Of a stretch of 64,000 bases of DNA, positions 33,725-45,100 are shown one piece after another; the first letter of the stretch is position 1; every line of letters begins with the position of its first letter. The notes under the pieces were generated by a model. It was not told the origin of the DNA. It saw only the letters and a program-made list of their open reading frames with translations, and did not search any database. Position numbers and translations under genes: made by a program. The DNA comes from Corbicula japonica (taxonomy: Eukaryota; Mollusca; Bivalvia; Venerida; Cyrenidae): NCBI GenBank assembly GCA_038501625.1, contig JAZAYU010000012.1, positions 7,998,001-8,062,000 on the forward strand, given 5' to 3'.

Positions 33725-34150
33725 ACACCGGCTGGCTTCCGTTAAACAAAATATGCACTTTGGCCCATAACTTAATAACTACTTGAGATGTCAAATTGAA
33801 ACTTTATATATATTTATTCACCGTCAAAATCTACATCATTATCAACAAGACCCATAATTATGCTACCAATCTTTTAAAGTTATGCCCCTTTTTAACTTAT
33901 GCTATTGTCCCATAACTTTTAAACGACTTGAGATATTACTTTGAAACTTCGAAGACCCATAACTCTGCTACAATTTTTGTTTACTATATGGCCATTTTTT
34001 CACTTAGATTTTGTGTTAAAGTTTTGATCACTTGGCCCACAACTTTGGAACTAATGCAGATATCAACTTTAAAGTTGAAAAACTTTACCATTATCATAAT
34101 CTACATCACTTTCACCAAGACCTCTACTATTTTTTAAACTTATTCCACTT
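33725..34150 (+). repeat. Diverged tandem repeat, ~125-bp unit
   Basis: Three imperfect units with the core ggcccataacttaataacta, cttgagatatcaaattgaaact, atctacatcattatcaacaa, gacccataa. Confidence 0.75.
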
Positions 34151-34390
34151 TCCACTTGAATTTGTGTTATGGTTTTTATTCTGTAACATTATTTCAGTGA
34201 TTGATATTTAACTAAAAGTAAATGTCCCCAATCATAAATTACCAACAAGTTTTCCAACTCTTTCAAAAATATTTCTTAGTTATTCTCCTTTTCAGTTCAA
34301 AATTTATGGTACATTAAGGAATTATTTCGGTTATTTGAAATGAATTTTCTCCCTTACCATTCACTTGTTAATATTTTCTCGATTGCACCA

Positions 34391-34465
34391 GAGGCCATTT
34401 CATCCAATTACGTGCCTGAGATTTGAGACTGGTCTCCTGATTTAGTTTTATGCTCTTCGGCACAG
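34391..34465. repeat. Foldback element copy 4, relic
   Basis: Only one arm survives: gccatttcatccaattacgt, gcctgagatttgagactggt, then ttagttttatgctcttcggc. Confidence 0.75.
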
Positions 34466-34729
34466 CTCTGACACGTGATTTATTCTATCACAATCGTTGA
34501 TTATGATGCCGCAAAGCGGTAGTAGGATATAGGAATTGTCTTCGTGTGCCTGTTCTTCATTACGTCCGTCCGTGTGTGGGTGTGTGCGTGTGTGCAAATT
34601 TCTTATCCGCTTCATAACTTCTAAACATGTCTGGTCGAGTTGTATTAGTCATTCAGCGGATCGAATATCATCCAACAAATAAAACACTTACCTTTTGAAA
34701 TCTGGAGAGGGATATTAAAATGGTGTTGT

Positions 34730-35400
34730 CCCGTCCGTCCGTCACACTTCTACATCTGCAACCGTTTCTCGGTAAATAGCTGGTATAATTTCATGAACTT
34801 GGAATAATAATAATATGAAGCAACACACTGTGATGATGCGAGTCAAGTTTTTTTGGACGAGTCAATTTTCTTTAGAGTTATTGCCCTTATTTAATGAAAA
34901 ATATTTTTAAAAATCCGTTTCTCGGTAACTAGATGGTAAAATTTCATTTAACTTTGGAACAAATATGAAGCAGCACTCTGATGATGTCCGTCAAGTATTT
35001 TTGGATCAATTATTTTTTTTTCAGAGTTAATGCCCTTTATTTTTGGAAAAAAAATCCCTCTGTAGCCATTTTTCAGTAACGTGCTGTTAGAATTTCATGA
35101 AACTTGAAACAAATATGAATCAACATACTGGGATGATTCATCAAGTATTATTTAGACAAATAAAATTTCCTCAGAGTTAATGCCCTTTATTTTTTTCAAT
35201 CCAAAAAATTCCATCTGCAACCATTTCTCGGTAACTTGCTGGTAGAATTTCATGAAACTTCGGATAACTATAAACCAACATACTGTGATGATGCCTTGTC
35301 AAGTATTTTTTTGGATCAAATCAATTTTTTTTCAGAGTTTATGCCCTTTATTATCTGATAAATAAAAAAATACCTGTGCAACCATTTATCTTTAGAACCA
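34730..35400 (+). repeat. Tandem repeat, ~150-bp unit, four to five copies
   Basis: Core: accgtttctcggtaact(t)gctggta, aatttcatgaaactt, caacatactgtgatgatg, tcaagtatttttttggat, cagagttaatgcccttta. This kind of module is widespread in bivalve genomes as I recall it (knowledge, not checked). Confidence 0.85.
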
Positions 35401-35838
35401 CTTAAGGGGAATACATGTAATATGGATTATTGAAAAAGGGCAAGGAGAGCTGGGATGTGCAGTGCACAAGAACCATAACTCGATCTTATTTTTGGAGTTA
35501 TGTCTCTTTCAAATGAATTTAATATTAAACTTCATGTTGCCTACAACTTTTCAAGTCCTTGTCCAAATAACTAAATACTTTGGATATATCATCTTCATGA
35601 ACAAAGCAATCTGTGACAACAAGAATGATAACTCTGTTTTCACTAGTATCTACTTTGCCTTATTCAGCGGGGGATATCAATTCAACGAATTAGCTTGTTT
35701 CTATTGGCTAGACCTTTGGAACAAAATCCTTTCGAATGTCAAGATGACTTTAGCCTAATTTAATGACAAATATATATAAAAATTAAAAATACTTTATAAG
35801 AAGGCTCACTAACTTACGTATATTACCGTGTATTACAG

Positions 35839-38800
35839 AGAAAGCGTCCGACCATACGAGAACGGTCAATGATGTCATGGACAGAATTGAGGAGAATTTA
35901 GATCATATGAGTTATGAATTAAAATCCAGATTTCGAAAGCTTGTCTCTTCTCAGATCGGTCTTCTGAAATACGGAGAAGATGGAAATAATTTTGAAACTA
36001 GAAACATCAACGATAACACACATCAAGAACAAGTTAAAAATTCTGACTCCCATCATGATATTTCAAAACGAATGAGTTTGGGTTCGCCGGATAGCAGCAG
36101 TAGTGAAATTGGAGGAACGGAAAGATACGCATCGGATATTTCAAAACGAGTGCGTTTCGGTCCGGTGGAAAGCAGCAGTAGTGAAATTGGAATATCAGAA
36201 AGATATGCACCAGATATCTCAAAACGAGTGCGTTTCTGTCCGGTGGAAAGCAGCAGTAGTGATATGTTAGGAATGGAAACGTTCGCATCAGATATTTCAA
36301 GATTAATGCGCTTGGGACTAACGGAAAGCAGCAGTAGTGATATGGGAGGAACGGAAACATACCTGTCAGATATTTTAAAAGGAATGCGTTCGGGACCAGC
36401 TGAAAGAAGCAGAAATGATATGGTAGGAACGGCAAGAAACGGATCAGATATTTCAAAACGGGTGCGTTTTGGTCCGGTGGAAAGCAGCAGTAGTGATATG
36501 ATAGGAACGGAAACATTCGCGCCAGATATTTCAAGACGAATACGCCTGGGTCCGGCGGAAAGCAGCAGTAGTGATATGGGAGGAAAGGAAATAAACTCAT
36601 CATACATTTCAAAACGAATGCAGATGTGTCCGGCGGAAAGCAGCAGTAGTGATATGGGAGGAAATGAATCAAAATCATCATACATCTCAAAACGAATGCA
36701 GATGTGTCCAGCGGAAAGCAGCAGTAGTGATATGGGAGGAACTGAGTCAAAATCATCATACATTTCAAAACGAATGCAGATTTGTCCGGCGGAAAGCAAC
36801 AGTAGTGATATGGGAGGAAATGAATCAAAATCGTCATACATGTCAAAACGAATGCTAATGTGTCCGGCGGAAAATAGCAGTAGTGATATGGGTGGAACGG
36901 ACTCAAACTCATCATATATTACAAAACGAATGCATTTGGGTCCGGCTAAAAGCAGTAGCTTTGAAAAAAGTGGACCGGAATCTAACTCATTAAATATTTC
37001 AAAACGAATGCATTTGGGTCTGACTGAAAGCAGTAGCAATGATAAGAGTGGACCAGAATCTAACTCATCTTATATTTCAAAACGAATGCAGTTAGGTCCG
37101 ATGGAAAGCAGCAGTAGTGATAGGAGTGGAACGGAATCAAACTCATCATATATTTCAAAACGAATACAGATGGATCCGGCTGAAAGCAGCAGCAGAAGTA
37201 GCAGCAGTGATAAGAGTGGAAAGGAAACAAACTTATCAGAAATTTCAAAACGAATGCGTCCGGGTCCTTTGGAAAGCAGCAGTAGTGATAAGTGTGGAAC
37301 GGAAACAAACTTATCCGAAATTTCAAAACGAATGCGCCCGGGTCCTTTGGGAAGCAGCAGTAGTGATATGTGTGGAACGGAAACAAATTTATCAGAAATT
37401 TCAAAACGAATGCGTCCGGGTTCTTTGGAAAGCAGCAGTAGTGATAAGTGTGGAATGGAATCAAACTTATCAGAAATTTCAAAAAGAATGCATTCAGGTC
37501 CAGCGGAAAGCAGCAGTAGTGATAAGAGTGTCATGGAAACACTCTCATATATTTCAAAACGAATGCAGTTGGGTCCAGTAGAAAGCAGCAGTAGTGACAA
37601 GAGTGGAATGGAAACAAACTTATCAGAAATTTCAAAACGAATGCAGTTGGGTCCGGTAGAAAGCAGCAGTAGTGACAAGAGTGGAACGGAAACAAACTTA
37701 TCAGAAATTTCAAAACGAATGCAGTTGGGTCCAGTAGAAAGCGGCAGTAGTGACAAGAGTGGAACGGAAACAAACTTATCAGAAATCTCAAAACGAATGC
37801 AGTTGGGTCCGGTAGAAAGCAGCAGTAGTGACAAGAGTGGAATTGAATCAAACTCATCATATATTTCGAAACGAATGCAGTTGGGTCCGACGGAAAGCAG
37901 CGGAAGTGATAACAGTGGACCGGAAATACTCTCAAACATTTCAAAACGAATGCAGTTATGTCCGGCTGAAAGCAGTAGTAGTGAACTGGGAGGAACTGAG
38001 AAAAATTCATCAGATATTTCAAAACGAATGCGTTTCTGTCCGGCAGAAAGCAGCAGCAGTGATAAAAGTGGACCAGAAATACTCTCAAATATTTCAAAAC
38101 GAACGCAGTTATGTCCGGCGGAAAGCAGCAGTAGTGATATTGGAGGAACGGAAAGAAACTCCTCAGATATTTCAAAACGAATGCAGTTGGGTCCGGCGGA
38201 AAGCAGCAGTAGTGATCTGGGAGGAACAGAAAGAAACTCATCAGATATTTCAAAACGAATGTTTTTCTGTCGAGCGGAAAGCAGCAGTAGTGATATTGGA
38301 GGAACGGAAAGAAACTCCTCAGATATTTCAAAACGAATGCAGTTCGGTCCGGCGGAAAGCAGCAGCAGTGATAAAAGTGTAACAGAAACACTCTCAAGTA
38401 TTTCAAAACGAATGAGGTCGTGTCCGGCGGAAAGCAGCAGTAGTGATCTGGGAGTAACGGAAACAAGCACATCAAATTCAAATGAACAAGGTTTGTTTGA
38501 TAAGTATCGACCAGTCACAGATACCAGAGTCATAAGAAACTGTCCATGTAATGAAAGTGAGCAGAGTTTCGAAAAAGAAAAGAAAAGAAATGGAACAAAA
38601 GAAACGTATAGTGCACCCATCTCTGGAAATTTGGATGCGTATCAGAAATCTGTCCAGCATCAACTTAACGCGGGAAACCCTCTTGACAACAGAAGCGAGA
38701 TTTTGGCAAGCAATATGGATTCAAACCCAGCGATTCCAATTAAAGTGATTCAGGGATCTGCCGAGATAAGGGGAGAAAGTAGAACTGATACACCTCATAA

Positions 38801-39195
38801 AAAGACTAGCAAAGATTTCTACGGCGAACAAAACAGTATTCCAGGCAAACAATTGGGGAAAGAAGACAAGAATACTCATATAGTAGTAACGACAAAACCA
38901 CCAAAAGTACCACCCAAACCACCTAGAAAAGTAAAATATTTATCCAACAAAGAACCTTTCAATAATGAGCAATACCCAGAAGGCGAACCACTGCAGAACA
39001 AAGTCTCTCACAAGGCAAGAAAATCCCCAGTCTGTAAAGCTGACAAGGAGAGTGGTAGAAGAAAATCACCAGTCTCTATAGCTGACAAAGAAACTGGTAG
39101 AAGAAAATCACCAGTCGCTAAAGCTGACAAGGAGAGTGGTAGAAGAGAAATCAAAATCGAGTTTCCTGATAGAAAGCAAGATCCTAGTGCTACAA
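35839..39195 (+). CDS. Repeat-protein exon 1: 31 copies of a 26-residue unit
   Basis: 1,119 codons, symmetric phase 1-1. From 36057 to 38474 (exactly 806 residues) lie 31 units of consensus (D/Y/E)ISKRMQLGPAESSSSD, then (k/m)(s/g)G(t/p)E(t/s)nxS; four units have 25 residues and one has 30. Each carries a KR(M/V) basic site followed by ESSSSD, a serine run next to an acid that suits CK2/GSK3-type kinases (inference). The unit is 78 bp, so long open frames exist on both strands (e.g. 516 codons minus); those are shadows. After the array: GLFDKYRPVTDTRV (like the exon-2 repeat), PPKVPPKPPRK at 38895-38930, and three ~14-residue RKSPVxxADKExGR units at 39018-39150. The donor at 39196 is strong. 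If unspliced, the frame ends at TAG 39288-39290, giving a shorter soluble isoform ending GISDFT. Confidence 0.82.
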
Positions 39196-42100
39196 GTAAG
39201 AACATTTATATCAAACCCCATCAAAGCGAACAATTTCAATCGGGGCAAAATAACTTAAAGACGATTGCGGGAATTTCCGATTTCACATAGTATGGATTTT
39301 ACATAAGCACCGTTTGCATAGGTTACGTCATTTTCGGGTTGTTGTTTCAAGGAAATATACATCTCGTAATTTATTGTTAGGGAGAAACTTTCATTTTTTA
39401 CAAAAACACTTGTGAATCAACTCTGTTAAAGGACTGAATTTTCCAATTTCGATTTACACCCAAACACAAAACGCAAACAGTGAGCAAGTAAAATTCATAA
39501 CCTTAAGAAAACGTAAAATTACAGCAACCGTCTTTAAACTTAAACCGTTCCATTTTCACCCATTTAATCTATACCCAACAAAAAAAAGTTCTGCACGCAA
39601 GTGTTCTTTTGTGTAAAATTTTAAATGTAGCAAATACCTGGTATAAATTCATACGTTTATATCCCGATTAATTGTTTGCGGAGTAAAAGACGAAAACGGA
39701 ATAAAAATCGGTTGGTAAATAACCGTGAAATATCAGTTTGAGTATGAAGGAATTCTTGTTTACGAATGGAACCTAATTCCACAATTTAAAATTAGTCGGC
39801 TGGTGAATTCCATGGATCAACACTTAGAAGAATGCCGGAATTATCGTTGTTGATTAACTCTATTAGTTTAGTGATTTTTGCAACTTTTGTGTAGTAACCC
39901 CCGATGACTTAAAAAATGAATTGCCTGTAAAGTACTGATCGGATTTTATTTCCGACTTGTTTAGATGGTTAACTTTGAATTGCTGTTTTATTTGATTTGT
40001 ATCATTTTGTTGTGTTATGTAAAATGAAAAAGATATTTTATAAAATGCCCAAGTGTGCAGAACTTTTTTTGCCGAGTATATTTTGATATCACAGTAGCGT
40101 TGTCTTTACCGTGTAGTAGCTAAAAATATTTCTCCCCGTACATGCCGGCAATCAATGCTATTATGAATTACCTCCTTTGAAAGTCGTGGAACAAGATACT
40201 TTTGAATGTTAATAATACTTATGAAATACAGTTGTTTTAAGGTATTACTTCTTTCGTTATTGCACCATCATTGATAAAAATAAAAAAAATGTGTCTAACT
40301 GCTAAAAGCTTTTTAATGAAATTTTGCCAAAATAAATGTTATATATGTATCTTTATTTTACATACGTCAAGAAAAGTTATTACAGTAAAGAAAACTAGCT
40401 AGATTAAAAATTTCCCTTCAATTCTGTTTATATTCAAACACAAAAACTAAGCAACACAAAACATCAATTTAAATGACAACATGAGTAATATAAGACTGAC
40501 AACAATACTTGAAGTTATTAAAAAGAATTTTCACTTACGACGAGAGAAAACAACATTTAAATTTATGTCATCTATTTACGCGACCAGGAAACAACAAGGT
40601 CTTAAACAATTTTACAAATATTTCATATTGTATACATTTGCTAGACAAAATTTAATGGACCTCACTTATTGTTTTTTACTTGTTACTCATGTGGGCATTT
40701 AAATTGATGTTTTGTGATGCTTAGTTTTTGCGTTTGGATGCTAATATGCTATTTCAGGGAATATTTAGATCTAGCTATATTTCTGTACTGTTCTTACTTT
40801 TCTTAACGAATAGAAAATAAAGATACATCAATAAAATTTATTTGGACAAAGTTTTATTGAACTGCATTTTGCCGTTAAAGAGATTTCTTTCTTTTTCCTT
40901 TTTATCGATGACAGTGTAAATTCGGAAGGGGTAATACCTTAATATAGTTCAGCTAGTTTTAATAAAGGTGGTTTCTATATCCAAGTCATTACAGCTTTAG
41001 ATTATGCTTGATAACTTCAAGGTTATATACTTTTTGCCTTTATATATTTGCATTCGTTTTTCTCTGATATGCAGGATTTATAGCCTTGGATTTCCTGTCA
41101 AAATTCTATTTTTCTCAATTCCGCCCATTGTTTTCAAGTTAAGGGCAACCCATATTTTTTTCTGTATACCTTACACTGTTGAACTTGGAATGGTTCTATT
41201 CTGAAAATACTGAAATAAACGCTCCATGTTTACTGGCATATGAACGCTGTCATATGTGTTGGATCAAAATTGTATTCTTAACTTGTGTATATATTGTGTT
41301 GCGCCAAACCCGGAGCAAGGCGGCTTGGGCAGTAATATGCATTTCCATTACTGACCATGGACAGGCTTAATCAAACCGAGCCTGCACTATTTTCATATCA
41401 GCCGTTTTCATTGGCTTTCAACATTCCCATTTTATTCATTCCAGCTAATCACGATATGCCGAGGCATAATATGCAAGCTCGGCGAACAAACATTATAAAT
41501 ACGCCAATAAAGTTACACGTCGCTTTTGCTGACGAGAGAGAGAATATCACTGCAAGAAAACAAGGTCCGGAATGTGCACCAAAACCATGTCGAAATCGAA
41601 CTTTGCATTATGGAAACAAAGAACAGAATTCAATGTCAAACGAACAGATCAATGGTCAAGAGAGACAAGCACACCAGACGAAACTAGAGGACACCTGGAC
41701 AGCAACGCCACCGGTGAGTTTTGATGATTCAGAAATGGGTACAATAAATGCGAAAGATATTGTTGGAGGAATGAAAGGTGCAGATGATAGAACAATTTAT
41801 GTACACAAACCATATCAAACAGATTTCTTGCAATCCGACGATAGCGAACAGAATTATGTTCCAACCAAACGTATTCAATCTAGTCCACGCGGACAAAAAC
41901 AACGTGCGAAACATCAGGATACCTGGCCAGAAACATCACCAGTCGATATACATGATCAGCCAATGAAGGACACAATTTATTTTGACCAAATTGTTAGAAT
42001 GATGCATGATCAACACGAGCAAATACAGTATGCCGATGATATAACCCGACTAGCAACGATGCCGAAAACGTCATCCGTAGTTATTAATGACGAGATGAAG

Positions 42101-45100
42101 AAGAGCACTACAGATGTCGATGATTTTGCTGAAAACTGGCACGGTTCTGAAACCAGAGATATGAATATAACCAAGCCGCATCAAAGCGAATCCTTCAGTT
42201 CGGAGGACAGAGAAAAGGAGAAATATCCCATGACGAAAAAAGCTGTAAGAAGTCCTGTAAGCGATCAACTGCAAACGGTTGTTAACGATGATCATTACAA
42301 GCATATCTTAACAACATTTGATAGTCAAGAACAACCATTACATCACCTAGATATACAAGAAAAGCCTTATTGCACAAACATGACAACAGACTCAAGTCCT
42401 GGACATTCTGAGTCATCCGATTCAATACCGGTAATAAATACTTCTCCAGGTATCACCTACAGTATCACGACTGTTCCCCCACCAGAAACAATAAGATACA
42501 CACATCCAGGTCATAGCGATGGCAAAACAAATGACATACAATTTACCACTATTCCGACAGAAGATAAAGTAAATAACAAAAGTTTAACGAAAAACTCCGT
42601 AAGAAGCCCTGTCAGCAAAAGATTGCAAACGGTTGTTAAACAAAAAAGAAGTTGTATAAAACGGCTCTCACCAACACTGGACAGTCAAGAAAAATCATGG
42701 TATCAACTAGAAACACAAGAATGGCCCTATTGCAGGAACAAGATAACAGACTCAGGTCCAAAACACTCTGTATCATCAGATTCAATAAGAAATAATTCTC
42801 CAGGCGTCCCCTACAATTACCCGACTGTTCCCCCATCAGAAACAATCCGATACAGACAAGACCCTACAACAGGTCGAAACTTGAGCCTGTCCTCGCCAGC
42901 TATACTTGTAGATTTGTATAAGGTGAAACCTGCTGCTGAGCCAGCTACAAGACACCAAATATCAGAACGGTCGTATATTCCGGATAACGATCACATGGAA
43001 ACAACATTTGAGTTAATTCCTAATGACTCACCTGCAGAATCGATGAAAATAGAGGACATAGAGAGTCTTGGTATGGTTAGTGATGAAAACAGGGACAATC
43101 TTGTTTCATTTAATGAAAAACCGTACACAAATCCTCTAGTTACATCTTCCCTAAGGAGTGAAAGAGGAAAACCTGAGTTTTCGAACGTAGAGACCTCACC
43201 TATTGAGCGGACGGTCATCCTTCAAGACAGGTTTGATTTGACATCTGAACATGAAACTAAACAAACCCTCGTTAACTCTGTACCACTTGGTGAACAAAGC
43301 ACTGTCTACTACCCAATCTGTCTTCCTGGTTCAAGTAAGCAAACCTTTACAGACTCAAGTCTAGACAAATCGACAATTGATACCTACTTGATTGACTCCT
43401 ATTTTACCGACGGCTTGGCCACAAAGTATGCCTCACAAGTAGTTGAAAAGAAAACTAAAAAAGCTGGCTTTTCTAGTCGTAACCCAAAGAAGAAAAGGCT
43501 GAAAATATCATGCGAAATTAAAGCCTCGCCAGATTCACAGAAGAAAATTAGGAAATGTGTTATGAAGACTACTCTTAAACTTAACAGATATAAAACTAGA
43601 GCAAGAGGTAACGACAAGGAAGATCGGCAACGAAGGTTGAAGTCACCTAGCCTAACTGACTCTGATGAAGAGTTTGATCTAGGCGATATTTTTAAAGACA
43701 ATACCGATGATAGGTTTGGAGCTAAGAAATCACAAGAGAAAACAGATCAGTACATCCAGACTGACATAAAAAGAAATAATTCTAGATACTCTGTTAATAG
43801 TCAGAATTTCGCATCATCAGAATCATTTCCGTTTTCCGACCTAGAACGTCAAACAGAAAGATTTCAAATGACAAGAGAAGCAAAGCAAAATGGTGTTTCT
43901 TTTCCTGATGATAGCCGGATGTTAACGTCATCAAGTACGTCTCCTGGCCAAGAGAGGCAAACAGAAATTGTTCATCGTGCCAAAGAAACACCGAACAAAC
44001 ATATGTCTTTGGTTGCTGGTTTCCAGATGTCTGGGTTACCTGAATATCAAGAACGGGCTGTCGATAAAGACTGTCAGACTGAATTTTTGAATTGGAAAAA
44101 TTTCGAAAGCTGGTTCAGTGATCTTACAAAAGAAGGGTCAAGTGATGTTTCATGCGACAATTTGTCGCTTTTGAATGATGGCGAAACTGAACAACAGGGA
44201 GCTTCCATTCGCTTTCATAAACATCCCAGTCGGTCAGAAACTGCGTGTGAGGTTATCCGTCCCGGCTGGGAGTGTAATTCATTACAAAAAGAAGCAAAGG
44301 TAAATGTAGTAATCAATAATACTCAAGAAAATGCGACGACACATGATATTGAAGAAGAGACAAAGCTGACTAATTTGTTTAACAAGTATCGATTGGCTTC
44401 AGATACAACGCAAGAATTCAAAGAAGTTTCGGATAACAAAAAAGGAATTGACAAAACCCAAGAAAATGCGACGCCGCGTGAGATCAAAGAAGAGACAAAA
44501 CTGACGTCTCTGTATAACAAGTACGGCTTGGATTCAGCTACGACGCAAGATTTCGAGGAATTTTCGGGTAGTGATGAAGGAATTGACGAAATTAAAGAAA
44601 CAGCGATAATGCAGAGAAAAGAAGAGCTAAAACTGACGACGACTTTGTATAACAAGCACGGATTGGATTCAACTACAACGCAAGAATTCGAAAAAGTTTC
44701 AGATATCAAAAAAGGAATTGGCAAAACTCAAGAAAATTTGACGACGCATGAGATAAAAGAAGTAACAAAACTGACGACTTTGTATAACAAATACGGATTA
44801 GATTCAACTACAACGCATGAAGTTTCAGATAACAAAAAAGAAATTGACGAAACTCAAGACAATGCAAAGACACATGAGATAACAGAAGTGACAAAACTGG
44901 CGAATTTGTATAACAAGTTGGCTTCGGCTGCAACGCAAGAATTCGAAGAATTTTCTGATAACAAAAAAGGAATGGACGAAACTCAACAAAATGCGACGAC
45001 GCACGAGATGAAGGAAGTGACAAAACTGACGAATTTGTATAACAAGTACGGATTGGATGCAGCTACAACGCAAGAATTAGAAGATTCTACGGATAGTGAT

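Noticed and set aside
35462..35758. 98-codon ORF upstream of the giant-repeat gene
   Set aside because: Continues the diverged tandem-repeat style of the preceding region, has no acceptor or donor in phase with exon 35839, and ends in TAA.
37070..38620. 516-codon minus-strand ORF (and others of 293, 328 and 316 codons) opposite the giant-repeat exon
   Set aside because: The 78-bp unit is divisible by three, so every frame free of stops in one unit stays open throughout. Only the plus frame continues into nonrepetitive coding sequence with splice sites.
41357..41444. ATG at 41357 as the start of the second giant ORF
   Set aside because: A pyrimidine-rich acceptor at 41443-41444 in matching phase follows, and the preceding residues (FNIPILFIPA) look like a translated polypyrimidine tract. 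Kept only as an alternative.
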